The notes beneath the pieces are model-generated. The model saw nothing but the letters and a program-made list of their open reading frames with translations, was not told where the DNA came from and searched no databases. A stretch of 64,000 nucleotides of DNA. Source: CAVOKN01 sp963696505 (GTDB lineage: Bacteria > Pseudomonadota > Gammaproteobacteria > Burkholderiales > Rhodocyclaceae). Numbering within the stretch: position 1 is the first letter of the stretch; the number at the start of each line of letters is the position of its first letter. Shown here piece after piece: positions 44,573-55,141 of this stretch. The DNA lies in contig CAVOKN010000016.1 of NCBI GenBank assembly GCA_963696505.1, positions 1-64,000 on the forward strand. The letters are read 5' to 3'. Made by a program: the position numbers and the translations under genes.

Positions 44573-47371
44573 CTAGGCGAAGAGGTGCTCGCCGTAGGCC
44601 TTCTCGTTCAGCTTGGACTGCGCTGCCGCCAGCCGCGCGATGGGCACGCGCGGCCCCGAGCATGACACGTAGTTGAGATTGATGTAGTGGCAGAAGCGGA
44701 TCGATTCGGGCTGGCCGCCCTGCTCGCCGCAGATGCCGACCTTCAGGTCCGGGCGCGTCTCGCGGCCCCACTGCACCGCCATCTGCATCAGCCGTCCCAC
44801 ACCCTTCACGTCCAGCACCTCGAAGGGGTTGTCCTTGAGGATGCCGGTCTCGTTGTACATGGGCAGGAACTTGTTCTCGGCGTCCTCCCGCGAGAACGAG
44901 AAGGCGGCCTGGGTGAGGTCGTTGGTGCCGAAGGAGAAGAACTCCGCCACCTCCGCGAGACGCGAGGCGCGCATGCAGGCGCGCACCACCTCGATCATGC
45001 TGCCGAACTTGAAGTTGAGCTTGACGCCGTAGCGTCCCTCGACGTCGGCACGGCAAGCCACCACCAACTCGTGCACCCTCTTCAACTCCTCGACCGTGCA
45101 CACCTGCGGCACCATGATCTCTGGATGGACGTCCACGCCCTCCTTGACGCATTCGGCCGTCGCCTCCAGCATCGCCTGGATCTGCATGGCATAAATCTCG
45201 GGATAGGTGATGCCCAGCCGCACGCCGCGGTGGCCGAGCATGGGGTTGACCTCGGAGAGGATGAACACCTTCTTCAGCATCGCCTCCTTCTTGGCCAGCA
45301 GATCCTCGTCGCGGTTGCTGTCGCGGTACTTCTTGAGCGCGGCCTGCAGGCCGTCGAGGCTGGAGATGTACTGCTGGTGCAGCTCGTTGTCGAGCAGCTT
45401 GAGGGTCTCGGGCAACTCGTGGATCGAGCGGGCGGCGCGCTTGAGGCCGCGCAGATGGGCGATCTCGAATTCGAGTTGGGCTGCCGTCGGCAGGAACTCG
45501 TGGATCGGCGGATCGAGCAGGCGCACCGTCACCGGGCAGCCTTCCATCGCTTTCAGAATCCCCTTGAAGTCGGCGCGCTGGATCGGCAGCAGGCGGTCGA
45601 GCGCGTTCTGGCGCTGCTCCGGCGACTCGGCGAGGATCATCTCCTGCACGATGGGCAGGCGGTCCGGGTCGTTGAACATGCGCTCGGTGCGGCACAGGCC
45701 TATGCCCATGGCGCCATAGCGGCGGGCGCGCTGGGCGTCCTTGGGCGTGTCGGCATTGGCGAAGACCTTGAGTCGTGCCATTTCGTCGGCCCAGGAGAGC
45801 AGCTCCTGAAGCTCGGGAAAGAACTCTGCCTCCACCGTGGGTATCTGGCCGGGATAGACCTTGCCGGTGGAGCCGTCGATGGTGATGATGTCACCTTCAT
45901 AGAGGAGGGTCGATCCGACCTTGGCGCGCTTCTCGCGCACGTCAACCTCGATCGCAGCACAGCCCGAGACGCAGGGTTTGCCCATGCCGCGCGCCACCAC
46001 GGCGGCGTGGGAGGTCTTGCCGCCGCGGGAGGTGAGAATGCCTTGTGCGGCGAAGAAGCCGTGGATGTCCTCCGGCTTGGTCTCCTCCCGCACCAGGATG
46101 ATCTTCTCGCCCAGCTTGCCGCGCAGTTCCGCCGTGTCGGCGTCGAACACGATCTTGCCGGAGGCGGCACCGGGCGAAGCCGGCAGGCCCACGGCCAGCG
46201 CTTCGGCCTTGAACTGGCCTGACAGCTGGGGAACCATCAATTGTTCCAGCAGTTGCGGATTCACCCGGTTGATCGCCTGCTCCTTGGTGACGATGCCCTG
46301 CTTGAACATCTCCACCGAGGTGATGACCATGGCGCGAGCGTTCATCTTGCCGTTGCGGGTCTGCAGGCAGTAGAGCCGGCCCTTCTCGATGGTGAATTCG
46401 TAGTCCTGCACTTCCTTGTAGTGCGACTCCAGCTTGCTGCGCAGTTCCATGAGCTGGTCATAGAGAGACGGCATTTCTGTCTTCATCTCCGCCACCGGCT
46501 TGGGCGTGCGGATGCCTGCCACCACGTCCTCGCCCTGGGCATTCACCAGATACTCGCCATAGGCCTCGTTGACACCGGTGCCGGGGTTGCGCGTGAAGCC
46601 CACGCCGGTGGCCGAGTCGCTGCCCATGTTCCCGAACACCATGGTGCACACGTTCACGGCGGTGCCGTTGGCCATCTCCTTGGTGATCTTGAACTGCTTG
46701 CGGTAGTCGATGGCGCGTTTGCCCATCCAGGACTTGAATACCGCCTGAATGGCGATCTCGAGCTGGTGATAGGGGTCTTCCGGGAAAGGTTTGCCGGTGG
46801 CCGTGTTGACGATGGCAAGGAAGTCGCCAGCGAGTTCCTTGAGCTGCTCGGCGGTGAGGTCCACGTCGTCATTGGCGCCGTACTTCTTCTTCACCGCGCT
46901 CATCGCCTCGTCGAACTTCTCGTCCGACACGCCCAGCGCGATCTTGCCGTAGAGCTGGATGAAGCGGCGGTAGGCGTCGTAGGCAAAGCGCGGGTTCTGC
47001 GTCTGCTTGATCAGGCCATCCAGGGTGGCGGCGTTGAGGCCGAGGTTGAGGATGGTGTCCATCATGCCCGGCATAGACATCGCCGAACCTGAGCGCACCG
47101 AAACCAGCAGGGGGTTGGTGGTGGAGCCGAAGCCCTTGCCGGTCTTCTTCTCCAGCGCCTGCATGTGGGCGCGCACCTCGTCCATCGTTCCTTGGGGAAA
47201 GCTGTCGTGCTCCAGGTAGGCGAGGCAGGCGTCGGTGGTGATGACGAAGCCCGGCGGCACGTTGAGACCGATCTGGGTCATTTCGGCCAGGTTCGCGCCC
47301 TTGCCGCCCAGCAGCATCTTGTTCTTGCCGTCGCCCTCTTCGAACGCGAAGCAGAATTTCTTGGTGCTCAT
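44573..47371 (-). CDS. ppdK: Pyruvate, phosphate dikinase
   Basis: This 932-residue enzyme interconverts pyruvate + ATP + Pi and phosphoenolpyruvate + AMP + PPi. Domains in order are the ATP-grasp region (LLGGKGANLAEMTQIGLNVP PGFVI, then SVRSGSAMSMPGMMDTILNL), the phosphohistidine domain with the catalytic His in GGKTSHAAVVARGMGKPCVS, and the PEP/pyruvate TIM barrel (MGIGLCRTERMF, NPMLGHRGVRLGITYPEIYA, FSFGTNDLTQ). The C-terminus ends in the C-x-GPR-type region (NYVSCSGPRVPIARLAAAQ). ATG 47371 has AGGGAGA upstream. The gene sits on the minus strand between plsC and ygjP, which are often adjacent in relatives. With Pyk present, it likely serves gluconeogenic PEP supply or PPi-based glycolysis. 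Confidence 0.97.
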   Translation of the reverse strand: MSTKKFCFAFEEGDGKNKMLLGGKGANLAEMTQIGLNVPPGFVITTDACLAYLEHDSFPQGTMDEVRAHMQALEKKTGKGFGSTTNPLLVSVRSGSAMSMPGMMDTILNLGLNAATLDGLIKQTQNPRFAYDAYRRFIQLYGKIALGVSDEKFDEAMSAVKKKYGANDDVDLTAEQLKELAGDFLAIVNTATGKPFPEDPYHQLEIAIQAVFKSWMGKRAIDYRKQFKITKEMANGTAVNVCTMVFGNMGSDSATGVGFTRNPGTGVNEAYGEYLVNAQGEDVVAGIRTPKPVAEMKTEMPSLYDQLMELRSKLESHYKEVQDYEFTIEKGRLYCLQTRNGKMNARAMVITSVEMFKQGIVTKEQAINRVNPQLLEQLMVPQLSGQFKAEALAVGLPASPGAASGKIVFDADTAELRGKLGEKIILVREETKPEDIHGFFAAQGILTSRGGKTSHAAVVARGMGKPCVSGCAAIEVDVREKRAKVGSTLLYEGDIITIDGSTGKVYPGQIPTVEAEFFPELQELLSWADEMARLKVFANADTPKDAQRARRYGAMGIGLCRTERMFNDPDRLPIVQEMILAESPEQRQNALDRLLPIQRADFKGILKAMEGCPVTVRLLDPPIHEFLPTAAQLEFEIAHLRGLKRAARSIHELPETLKLLDNELHQQYISSLDGLQAALKKYRDSNRDEDLLAKKEAMLKKVFILSEVNPMLGHRGVRLGITYPEIYAMQIQAMLEATAECVKEGVDVHPEIMVPQVCTVEELKRVHELVVACRADVEGRYGVKLNFKFGSMIEVVRACMRASRLAEVAEFFSFGTNDLTQAAFSFSREDAENKFLPMYNETGILKDNPFEVLDVKGVGRLMQMAVQWGRETRPDLKVGICGEQGGQPESIRFCHYINLNYVSCSGPRVPIARLAAAQSKLNEKAYGEHLFA

Positions 47372-47629
47372 GCTATCTCCCTAGTGATGGTGATTGATTC
47401 CAATGCTTGAACCGCGTTGCTGTCGCGAGTGCGCCAGCAGCCCAGGCCCTTGGTCGTCTTCCGGTTTGCGCCGAAGCGGCGATGCGCGGCTTTCGTGGGT
47501 AGCCTGGGGTCGTCGATTCTGGCGTGGCGGCTGTCCGGCTTGCGGGCTGCCGCCGGCGCCCCGTATCATTCGCGCCGCACGGTTTGCGGCGGGCTCACAT
47601 TATTCTTGGCAATGGCGCAGGATGCAATC

Positions 47630-48412
47630 ATGGCTCATAGCGATAGTCCCGCCCTGACTGCGGACATGGGCCAGCTTCGCCTGCCGCTCCAGATGCCGCC
47701 CCAGGCCGGCGCAGTCCTCCGTCACATCGTCCTGGGCCCGCGCATTGTCACCTATTTTCTGGTGCGGCGCCGACGCAAGACGCTTGCCATGAGCGTGGAC
47801 CAACGTGGTCTGCGGGTCGGCGCTCCCTTGGGCGCTCGCCTGCGGGACATCGAGGATTTCCTGCGCGGCAATGCGGAATGGGTGCTGCGCAAGCTGGACG
47901 ACTGGCAGTCGGCCAGCCGCGAGCGCCGAATCCTGGTGCGCGATGGGGCGTACCTCCCGGTACTCGGCGAGGCATGGACGTTGCGTGTCGCTGCGGGCCG
48001 CGGCGATGTGCTCTGGAGCGAAATTGCTCGCGAGATCGAACTGCCCATGGGACACGCCACGGAACCGCGCCAGCTCTTGCTGGGGGAACTGCGCCGCCGC
48101 GCCCTCGACCTGCTGCAGCGGCGTGCCGCGACCCTTATCCTCCCCCTGGGCCGCCCCTTGCCCCGCGTTGCCTTGTCAAACGCCCAGACGCGCTGGGGAA
48201 GCTGCAGCAGCCGCAGCGGCCTGCGTTTCAACTGGCGCCTGATTCATCTGCCGCTGCGGCTCCTGGACTATGTGGTCGCGCACGAACTCGGCCACCTCCT
48301 CGAGATGAACCATTCGCCGCGCTTCTGGCAGGTTGTCGAGAGGCTGTACCCCGGCTACGCCGGAGCCAGGGACGAACTGCGCGTCCAGGCCCTGAGCATG
48401 CCGGTCTTTTAG
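47630..48412 (+). CDS. YgjP/SprT-like zinc metallopeptidase (M48-type)
   Basis: This 260-residue protein belongs to the YgjP (DUF45) family. The zinc motif is DYVVAHELGHLLEMNHSPRF W (HELxH, third His downstream), preceded by the family block NAQTRWGSCSSRSGLRFNWR LIHLP. An N-terminal SH3-like part (FLVRRRRKTLAMSVDQRGLR) is also typical. I use ATG 47630 (MAHSDSPALT), which has AGGA at good spacing; ATG 47612 in the same frame has a weaker site, and the longer frame from 47417 is not family-like. gloA follows after 11 bp on the same strand. The substrate is unknown. Confidence 0.85.
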   Translation: MAHSDSPALTADMGQLRLPLQMPPQAGAVLRHIVLGPRIVTYFLVRRRRKTLAMSVDQRGLRVGAPLGARLRDIEDFLRGNAEWVLRKLDDWQSASRERRILVRDGAYLPVLGEAWTLRVAAGRGDVLWSEIAREIELPMGHATEPRQLLLGELRRRALDLLQRRAATLILPLGRPLPRVALSNAQTRWGSCSSRSGLRFNWRLIHLPLRLLDYVVAHELGHLLEMNHSPRFWQVVERLYPGYAGARDELRVQALSMPVF

Positions 48413-48423
48413 GAGCAACCCGG

Positions 48424-48813
<390 letters not shown>

Positions 48814-48816
48814 GCT

Positions 48817-51800
48817 TCACGCGGCGACGCTCGCGTCGTCGATCTCCTGGCGCAGTGCCTGGGCGAGCGCGTCGATCAGGGACGTCAGTTGCCGGGCAGC
48901 CGCCGCGGTCTCGGCGGCGTTTGCGTTCTTCGCAGCGCGCTCCACCGCGAGGGCCGCTTCGGTCACCGCCCCGGCACCGAAATTCCCGGCGGCTCCCTTG
49001 AGGGCGTGGGCGGCGCGATAGCTGCTGCCCCAATCGCCTTCCCGGACGGCGCTGGACAGTTTCGCCAGCATGTCGCCGTGGGTATCCACGAAGGTCATGG
49101 CGAGGGCCTGGAGCAGTTCCGTGTCGCCGCCCAGGTTATCGAGTACTGCCTTTCGATCGAATACCAGCGCCGCGTCGGGCGAGACGCCGGGAGCCGGCGC
49201 ATTGGACGCGTGCCCGATGCCGTCGAGAACCTGCATCAGCCGGGAAATTTCCAGCGGTTTGGGCACATAGCTGTCGATTCCGGCGGCGAGGCATTGCTCG
49301 CGCTCGCCCGCCATGGGGTGCGCCGAGAGTGCGACGATCGGCGTGCGCGTCCCGCGCGCAAGTTCCAGGGCGCGGAGCTGCAACGACGTCTCGATGCCGC
49401 CGCGATCTGGCACATCCAGATCGACCAGTATCGCGTCGAAGACTTCACGGCGCGCATGCTCGACGGCGTCGCGACAGTCCCGTGCCAGGGTCGTATTGTG
49501 ACCGAGCTTCCCGAGCAGCCGCAGCGCGAGCTTGCGGGCGGCCGGGTCGCCCTCGGCCAGCAGCAGGCTCAGATGGCGCCGGCGCTCGCGCAGGCTGTGG
49601 CGGGTGACGAGTTCCGTCGCGGGCGAGCCCCGATCCTTGCTGATGACGAGTTGCAGAGCCTGGAGAAGATCCCGCTCGGACACCGGATGGGTGAGGTAGG
49701 CGCTGACGCCGAGCTTGCGGCAGCGTGCCGCATCGCCTCGCAGGCCGGCGGCGGTGACGACGACGATGCGCGCTTCGCCGGCATGCTCGCGAAGCGCTTC
49801 GGCAATGCTGCAGGCGTCGCCGCCGGCGGCGGGGGTGCCGAGGACGACGAGTTGCAACGGCAGCCCGTCGGCATGGGCAGCGTCGAGCATCGGGCCTGCC
49901 TCAGTCACGGTTTGCGTGCTCCGGGCGTCGATTCCCCAGGCCCGAAGGAGCGGTTCGATGTGCTGGCCGCTCGCCTGGGCGGCGCCGACGACCAGGGCGC
50001 GCACCCCCTGCAGTTGCTGGCCGGGAGGGGTTGCGACGGTTTCCGGCACGGATTCGGCATGGAGCGGCACACTGAAATGGAACGTGCTTCCCGCTCCGGG
50101 GACGCTGTTCTACGGCGATGCTCCCCCCCATGCCTTCCACGAGCCGGGCGCAGATCGCCAGGCCGAGACCGGTTCCGCCGTGACGGCGCGTCGCGGAAGG
50201 GTCGGCCTGGGCGAAGGCGTCGAAGATCAGGCCCTGCTTTTCCGGCGGGATGCCCATGCCGGTGTCGCTTACCGCGAAGCGCAGCCGGGGTGGCGCTTCG
50301 GTGCGGATTTCCTCCTCGATCGTCACCGTGACGGTTCCGCGCTCGGTGAATTTGACGGCGTTGCCCAGCAGCTTGAGAAGAACCTGGCGCAAGCGGTAGG
50401 GGTCGCCGCTTACCTCGTCGGGAACCGACTCGGGGATGACGCAGCGCAATTCGAGCCCGCGTTCGCGGGCGCGCGGCTCGATCTCGCGCGTGGCGAGTGC
50501 CACGCAGTCGTGCAGGCTGAAGGGGATGCACTCGAACTCGAGGCGGCTGGAGTCGGCGCGGGAGAAATCGAGGATGTCGTTGATGATGGTCAGCAAGCTG
50601 TCGGCGGACTGCTTGACCAGTGTCAGTTGCGCTTTCTGCTCGGCGTCGAGCTTCGTTTCCAGCGCCAGATCGGTCATGCCGATGATGGCATTCATCGGGG
50701 TGCGGATCTCGTGGCTCATGTTGGCGAGAAACGCACTCTTGGCCTCGCTGGCTGCCTCCGCGGTCACCTTGGCAGCGATCAGTTCGCGCTCGAAGACCTT
50801 GCGCTGCGTGATGTCGGTGATGACGCCGACAATGCCCGCGACCTTGCCGTCGCTGCGCGAAAATCTTGCCTTGTGGTAGATGGTGTCGCGCAGCAGGCCG
50901 GCCGCATCGCTTACCTGGGCCTCGAAGGTCTGGTTGCCGCCCTGTGCGATCAGGGCACGGTCGCGTTCGTCATGCCAGCGCGCAAGTTCCGGAGCGAACA
51001 GGTCGAACACGCTCTTGCCGAGGAAATCCCGCCGGCGCTTGCCGAAAAGCGTACCAAAGGCCTTGTTGAATCCCTGATAGCGACCCTTGGCATCCTTGAT
51101 ATAGACCGGCGTCGGAATGACCTCGATCAACTGCTGCATCAGGTACAACTGATCCTGTAGCCGTTCCTGGGCAAGCTGGCGCTCGGTGACGTCCGCGGCC
51201 GAGCCGGCCAGTCCCAGGCACTGCCCGGACTCGTCGCGCAGCGCTCCGATCGAGGTTTCCAGGCAGCGCAGGCCGCCTTCGCGGGTGCGGAAGCGTAGAA
51301 CCCGGCGCAGCGAGTCGCTGTCGCCCGAGAGTAAGGATTCGAGGCTGGACTGGGCGGATTCCCTTTCCTCGGCCGGCATGAATTCCAGGGCGGGCCGGCC
51401 CAGGGTGTCGGCAAGCGAAAATCCGGTGATCCGCTCCCAGGCCTGATTGAGGTAGGTCCAGCGGCCCTCTGCATCGGTCTGGAACACGAGTTCGACCAGG
51501 TTCTCCAACACGTCCCGGTGCTCTTCTTCGCCTCGCGCAGCGGCGGCGCTCTGGTCGGCCATGCGCCGCGCAATACGGCCGAGGGCTTCCATCAGATCGT
51601 CTAGCTCCATGGAACCGCCACGGGCAGGCAGTGGCCGGTGGCCGCCGTTGTCCAGGTTGCGGGCGAAGAGCGTGGCCTCGCTGAGCTGGCCAAGCGGTCG
51701 CCGCAGGTAAGTCAGGAGTGCCGCCGCGGCGAGGAGGACGATTGCCGTGCCGAGAGCAAAGTTCTCGCTTTGTGCCTGCCGGTGCAGCACCCGCTCGGAA

Positions 51801-52255
51801 CCGGCAGATATTTCGATTCGCACCCATCCCCCCAACTTGACCGGGCTCCATGCCACGAGCAGTCCGTCGGCGTTCCCTTGCGGGCGGGTGAGCGTTGCCG
51901 TCCCGCCCACGGGGAGGTCGGGGAATGCCTCGATCGCCTCGGGCTGCATCCGGCCCGTGCCGCTGCGCCGCAGGGCAGCCAGCGCCTTACCCCTTGCGTC
52001 GGTGATCGCCGCCGCCAATACGCCGTCGAAGTGTTCGGCGGGGAGGAGCGTCGCTTCCAGGGATTCGCTGTCTTCGGATTCGATGGCCGGGGTGGCACCG
52101 GCGATGCTGCCGGCGAGGTTCACGGCCTGTCGCTCGATGAGTCGTTCGGCGGTCGCGCTGCGCTGCTCGATCGCGTAGCTGCCGTAGAGGGCGATGCCTC
52201 CGGCCAGCAACACGGCGAACAGCAGCACGAGTTGGTGATCCAGCCGACGCGGCAT
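48817..52255 (-). CDS. Membrane hybrid kinase PAS-PAS-HisKA-HATPase-REC-REC-Hpt, frameshifted between kinase and receivers
   Basis: From ATG 52255 (MPRRLDHQLVLLFAVLLAGG, GGAG upstream) the protein has two membrane helices around a short periplasmic part and a HAMP-like linker. Two PAS domains follow (VFQTDAEGRWTYLNQAWERI; VYIKDAKGRYQGFNKAFGTL), then HisKA (FLANMSHEIRTPMNAIIGMT) and HATPase (KLLGNAVKFTERG, HGGTGLGLAICARLVEGMGG). The frame then drifts. One base over, it continues SVPGAGSTFHFSVPLHAES, a degenerate REC, a REC with AILVDLDVPD, and Hpt (AAHALKGAAGNFGAG). One extra T in GTTC at plus 50107-50110 accounts for it; with GTC the product is 1145 residues. As written, the kinase and the REC-REC-Hpt part are separate polypeptides. 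It lies 52 bp after the HD-GYP gene. Confidence 0.88.
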
Positions 52256-52307
52256 CAGGTGCTCCGGGCGTCGGTGTGCGGGCGCATCGGAACCGTTCCT
52301 GCAGCGC

Positions 52308-53375
52308 TCAGCGTTCCTGGAATTGCTTGTGGATCGCCAACACGCCCGCCCAGTCGCCGAGAAAGGCGTCAACGCAGTCCGGGTCGAAGTGCCGACCGCT
52401 TCCTTCGGCAAGGTAGCGGGCCGCCTCGTCGAGGTTCCAGGCGCGTTTGTAGGGCCGTTCCGACGTCAGCGCGTCGAACACGTCGGCCACCGCCACGATG
52501 CGGCCCTCGACGGGAATCGTCGCGCCGGCCAAGCCGTGGGGATAGCCGCTGCCGTCGAACTTTTCGTGATGGCGCAGCGCAATCGACGCCGCCAGGGCAA
52601 GCGCCGGGGCGGCCGAGTCGCACAGGATCTCGTAGCCGATCGTAGTGTGCGTCTTCATGACTTCGAATTCCTCGTTCGTCAGCCGGGCGGGCTTGAGGAG
52701 GATCTGGTCGGGTGTCCCGATCTTTCCTATGTCATGCATCGGCGCGGCGTGCAGGAGCCTCTGCTGGAACTCCTCGGGCATGCCGAGGCGCGCGGCGATC
52801 AGCCGGGAGTAGTTGGCCATGCGCAGGATGTGGGCGCCGGTCTCGGGGTCGCGCCATTCGGCAGCCCGCGCCAGTCGGACGATGGTTTCCTTTTCGCGGG
52901 CGTAGATCACCGAGGTCGCCGTCCGCACCTCGGCGGCCAGCATTGCGGCGCGGTCTGACAGGAGCAGGTGCGAGCGGCGCAGGGTGAGCATGTTCTTCAC
53001 CCGCGATGTGAATTCAATGCGGTCGACTGGCTTGGTGAGGAAGTCGGTCGCACCCGATTCGAGTGCCGAATAGCGTACCTGGCGCTCGTGGTCGGCGGTG
53101 ACCATGAGCAGCGGCGTGTCTTCGGCGGAGTGAGCCTCGCGCAGGCGGCGGATGAACTCCAGGCCATCCGGGGCGGGCATCATGTAATCGACGATCACCA
53201 GGTCGGGATCGTTGTCCAGGCACCATTGCAGTCCCGCCGCAGACTCGGTGAAAGTCCGGGGGCGGCAACCCTCGATTCTTCCCACCAGCACCTGCATCAG
53301 GGTGACATTGGTCGGAGTGTCATCGACAATAACGACGTCCAAGTTTGATTCCAGATCCGCAGCAGGCGCCGGCAC
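52308..53375 (-). CDS. Response regulator with HD-GYP domain (RpfG-like c-di-GMP phosphodiesterase)
   Basis: This 355-residue protein joins a receiver (DVVIVDDTPTNVTLM, Asp in DLVIVDYMMPAPDG, Lys in DFLTKPVDR) to an HD-GYP domain that hydrolyses cyclic di-GMP. The metal and signature residues are intact: HILRMANYSRLIAARLG, HAAPMHDIGKIGTPDQILLK (HDxGK), HTTIGYEIL and LRHHEKFDGSGYPHGLAG (HHExxDGxGYP). The hybrid kinase gene follows 52 bp downstream and is the likely phosphodonor. It lies divergently from a TAXI-type binding protein across a 274-bp shared promoter region. It would lower c-di-GMP when its input signal arrives. Confidence 0.92.
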   Translation of the reverse strand: MPAPAADLESNLDVVIVDDTPTNVTLMQVLVGRIEGCRPRTFTESAAGLQWCLDNDPDLVIVDYMMPAPDGLEFIRRLREAHSAEDTPLLMVTADHERQVRYSALESGATDFLTKPVDRIEFTSRVKNMLTLRRSHLLLSDRAAMLAAEVRTATSVIYAREKETIVRLARAAEWRDPETGAHILRMANYSRLIAARLGMPEEFQQRLLHAAPMHDIGKIGTPDQILLKPARLTNEEFEVMKTHTTIGYEILCDSAAPALALAASIALRHHEKFDGSGYPHGLAGATIPVEGRIVAVADVFDALTSERPYKRAWNLDEAARYLAEGSGRHFDPDCVDAFLGDWAGVLAIHKQFQER

Positions 53376-53649
53376 GATCCCGGCAATGGCCGCGGAGGGC
53401 GTCTTCCCCCACAGCCCGCTGTGGGACTACGGCGCAGCGGTCAAGTAACTTGAGCGAGATCCCGGGGCGGGGAGCGAAGCGAATCCCTCTTACCGAGCCG
53501 GGCGCTGCCGTCGCGCGGAAGACTGCGGCGTGCCACGATCGCCGGCAATCTGGAGGGGGCGGCCTCGCCGCTGGCAAACGTCGTATCATCGGCGCGTAGC
53601 GTTCGCCGGGCCGGACCGGCCGAAAATCACGAGGGGTGGGCGGATCTCC

Positions 53650-55011
53650 ATGGGCAAGCTGATGAGCAGGTTGCGCGCGTTTTCGCCACGCGATCTGCTG
53701 GCCGTCGTCCTGCCAGCGGCGGTGTTGCTCGGGGGAGGGTTCTGGCTGGCAGCCCAGTTCATCAAGCCAGCGCCGCCGGACCGCATCGTCATCGGCAGCG
53801 GCAGCGACGGCGGTGCCTACCAGCACTTCGCCGCCCGCTACCGGCCGATTTTCGACCGCCATGGCATACGAATGATCGAGCGAACCTCTGCCGGTTCCGC
53901 CGAAAACCTCCGGCGCCTGCTGGATCCCGCCGAGCAGATGGATGTCGCGTTCATTCAGGGCGGAGCAGGCATGGTGCGAGAGGACGTCCCGCTGATTTCC
54001 CTGGGCAGCCTCTATTACGAGCCCCTGTGGATCTTCTACCGCGGGGAACCCGGCCTCGAACGCCTGGAACATCTGGCCGGCAAGCGGATCGCCATCGGCG
54101 TCGAGGGAAGCGGCACGCACCTGCTGTCGCGCGAGCTGCTCGATGCACACGGGATGGGCGGTGGCAAGGTCGGCACGCTGCCTCTCCCGGGCCTTGCCGC
54201 CGTGCGGGCGCTGGAAGCCGGCGAGGTAGATGCCGTGTTCGTGGTCGGAGCGCCCCATTCCGCAGCCATCTGGCTACTGCTCCATGCGGAGGGCATTGCC
54301 CTGTTATCCTTCGGTCAGGCCGATGCTTATACGCGGCGCTTCCCCTATCTGACGCGGCTGACCTTGCCTCAGGGAGTGATCAGTTTCGAGCGCAACATTC
54401 CGCCCAGGGACGTGGTGCTGGTGTCGCCCATGGCCACGCTGGTTGCGCGTGAGGACACGCATCCCGCGTTGGTCGATCTCCTGTTGCATGCGATGACCGA
54501 GGTGCATCGTGAGCCGGGTGTCTTCCAGAAGGCGGGAGAGTTTCCATCCGCGCGCCAAGTCGATTATCGGCTGAGCCCCCGGGCCGAGCGCTACTATAAG
54601 TCCGGGCCCCCCTTCCTCCAGCGCTATCTGCCCTTCTGGGTGGCGAACATCATCGATCGCGGCATGGTGCTTCTCGTGCCGGTGGTGGCGCTGCTGTTCC
54701 CGCTGATCAAGATCACCCCGCCGCTCTACTCCTGGCGGGTGCGCTCACGGATCTATCGCTGGTACGGTGAACTCAAGTTTCTGGAGTACGAGGCCGAGCG
54801 CGATCCCCATGGCCGCACTCCGCAGCAGTGGGACGAAGCGATCGACCGCATCGAACTTGCGGCGAACCGCATCCCCACGCCGCTCGCCTTCGCCGACCAG
54901 CTCTACACCTTGCGCATGCACATTTCACTGGTGCGGCAGAATCTTGAGCGACGCGTCGGCAACCTGGAGACGCCGGGCGGTGCTCGATCGCGGGGGGGCG
55001 GCGACCCCTGA
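53650..55011 (+). CDS. Membrane-anchored TAXI-family solute-binding protein
   Basis: This 453-residue protein has an N-terminal membrane helix (LLAVVLPAAVLLGGGFWLAA) without a lipoprotein or cleavable signal. The TRAP TAXI binding domain follows: IVIGSGSDGGAYQHFAARYR, TSAGSAENLRRLLDPAEQMD VAFIQGG, GKRIAIGVEGSGTHLLSREL and AVRALEAGEVDAVFVVGAP. A second helix (GMVLLVPVVALLFPLIKIT) and an ~95-residue cytosolic-looking tail (YRWYGELKFLEYEAERDP...) are not part of ordinary TAXI receptors. No DctQ/DctM permease genes are adjacent. Its divergence from the HD-GYP/hybrid-kinase pair suggests a ligand-sensing accessory role, which is inference. ATG 53650 is chosen for the helix position and the GGTGGGCGG upstream. 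Confidence 0.85.
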   Translation: MGKLMSRLRAFSPRDLLAVVLPAAVLLGGGFWLAAQFIKPAPPDRIVIGSGSDGGAYQHFAARYRPIFDRHGIRMIERTSAGSAENLRRLLDPAEQMDVAFIQGGAGMVREDVPLISLGSLYYEPLWIFYRGEPGLERLEHLAGKRIAIGVEGSGTHLLSRELLDAHGMGGGKVGTLPLPGLAAVRALEAGEVDAVFVVGAPHSAAIWLLLHAEGIALLSFGQADAYTRRFPYLTRLTLPQGVISFERNIPPRDVVLVSPMATLVAREDTHPALVDLLLHAMTEVHREPGVFQKAGEFPSARQVDYRLSPRAERYYKSGPPFLQRYLPFWVANIIDRGMVLLVPVVALLFPLIKITPPLYSWRVRSRIYRWYGELKFLEYEAERDPHGRTPQQWDEAIDRIELAANRIPTPLAFADQLYTLRMHISLVRQNLERRVGNLETPGGARSRGGGDP

Positions 55012-55141
55012 CCCAGGAGTCAGCGCTGGCGGAACGGCGCCTGGCCTGGCGCGATGCAGTAGCGCCTGCGCGATAGGCCCAGGTGGGACGGCGCACAATT
55101 GGCGGTTATGTAGCGTCGGGGCCGTTGTGCCGGAAGAATCC

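Noticed and set aside
53650..55011. TAXI protein considered as part of a complete TRAP transporter
   Set aside because: No DctQ- or DctM-like membrane subunit is encoded nearby; the neighbours are signalling genes and an unrelated membrane protein.
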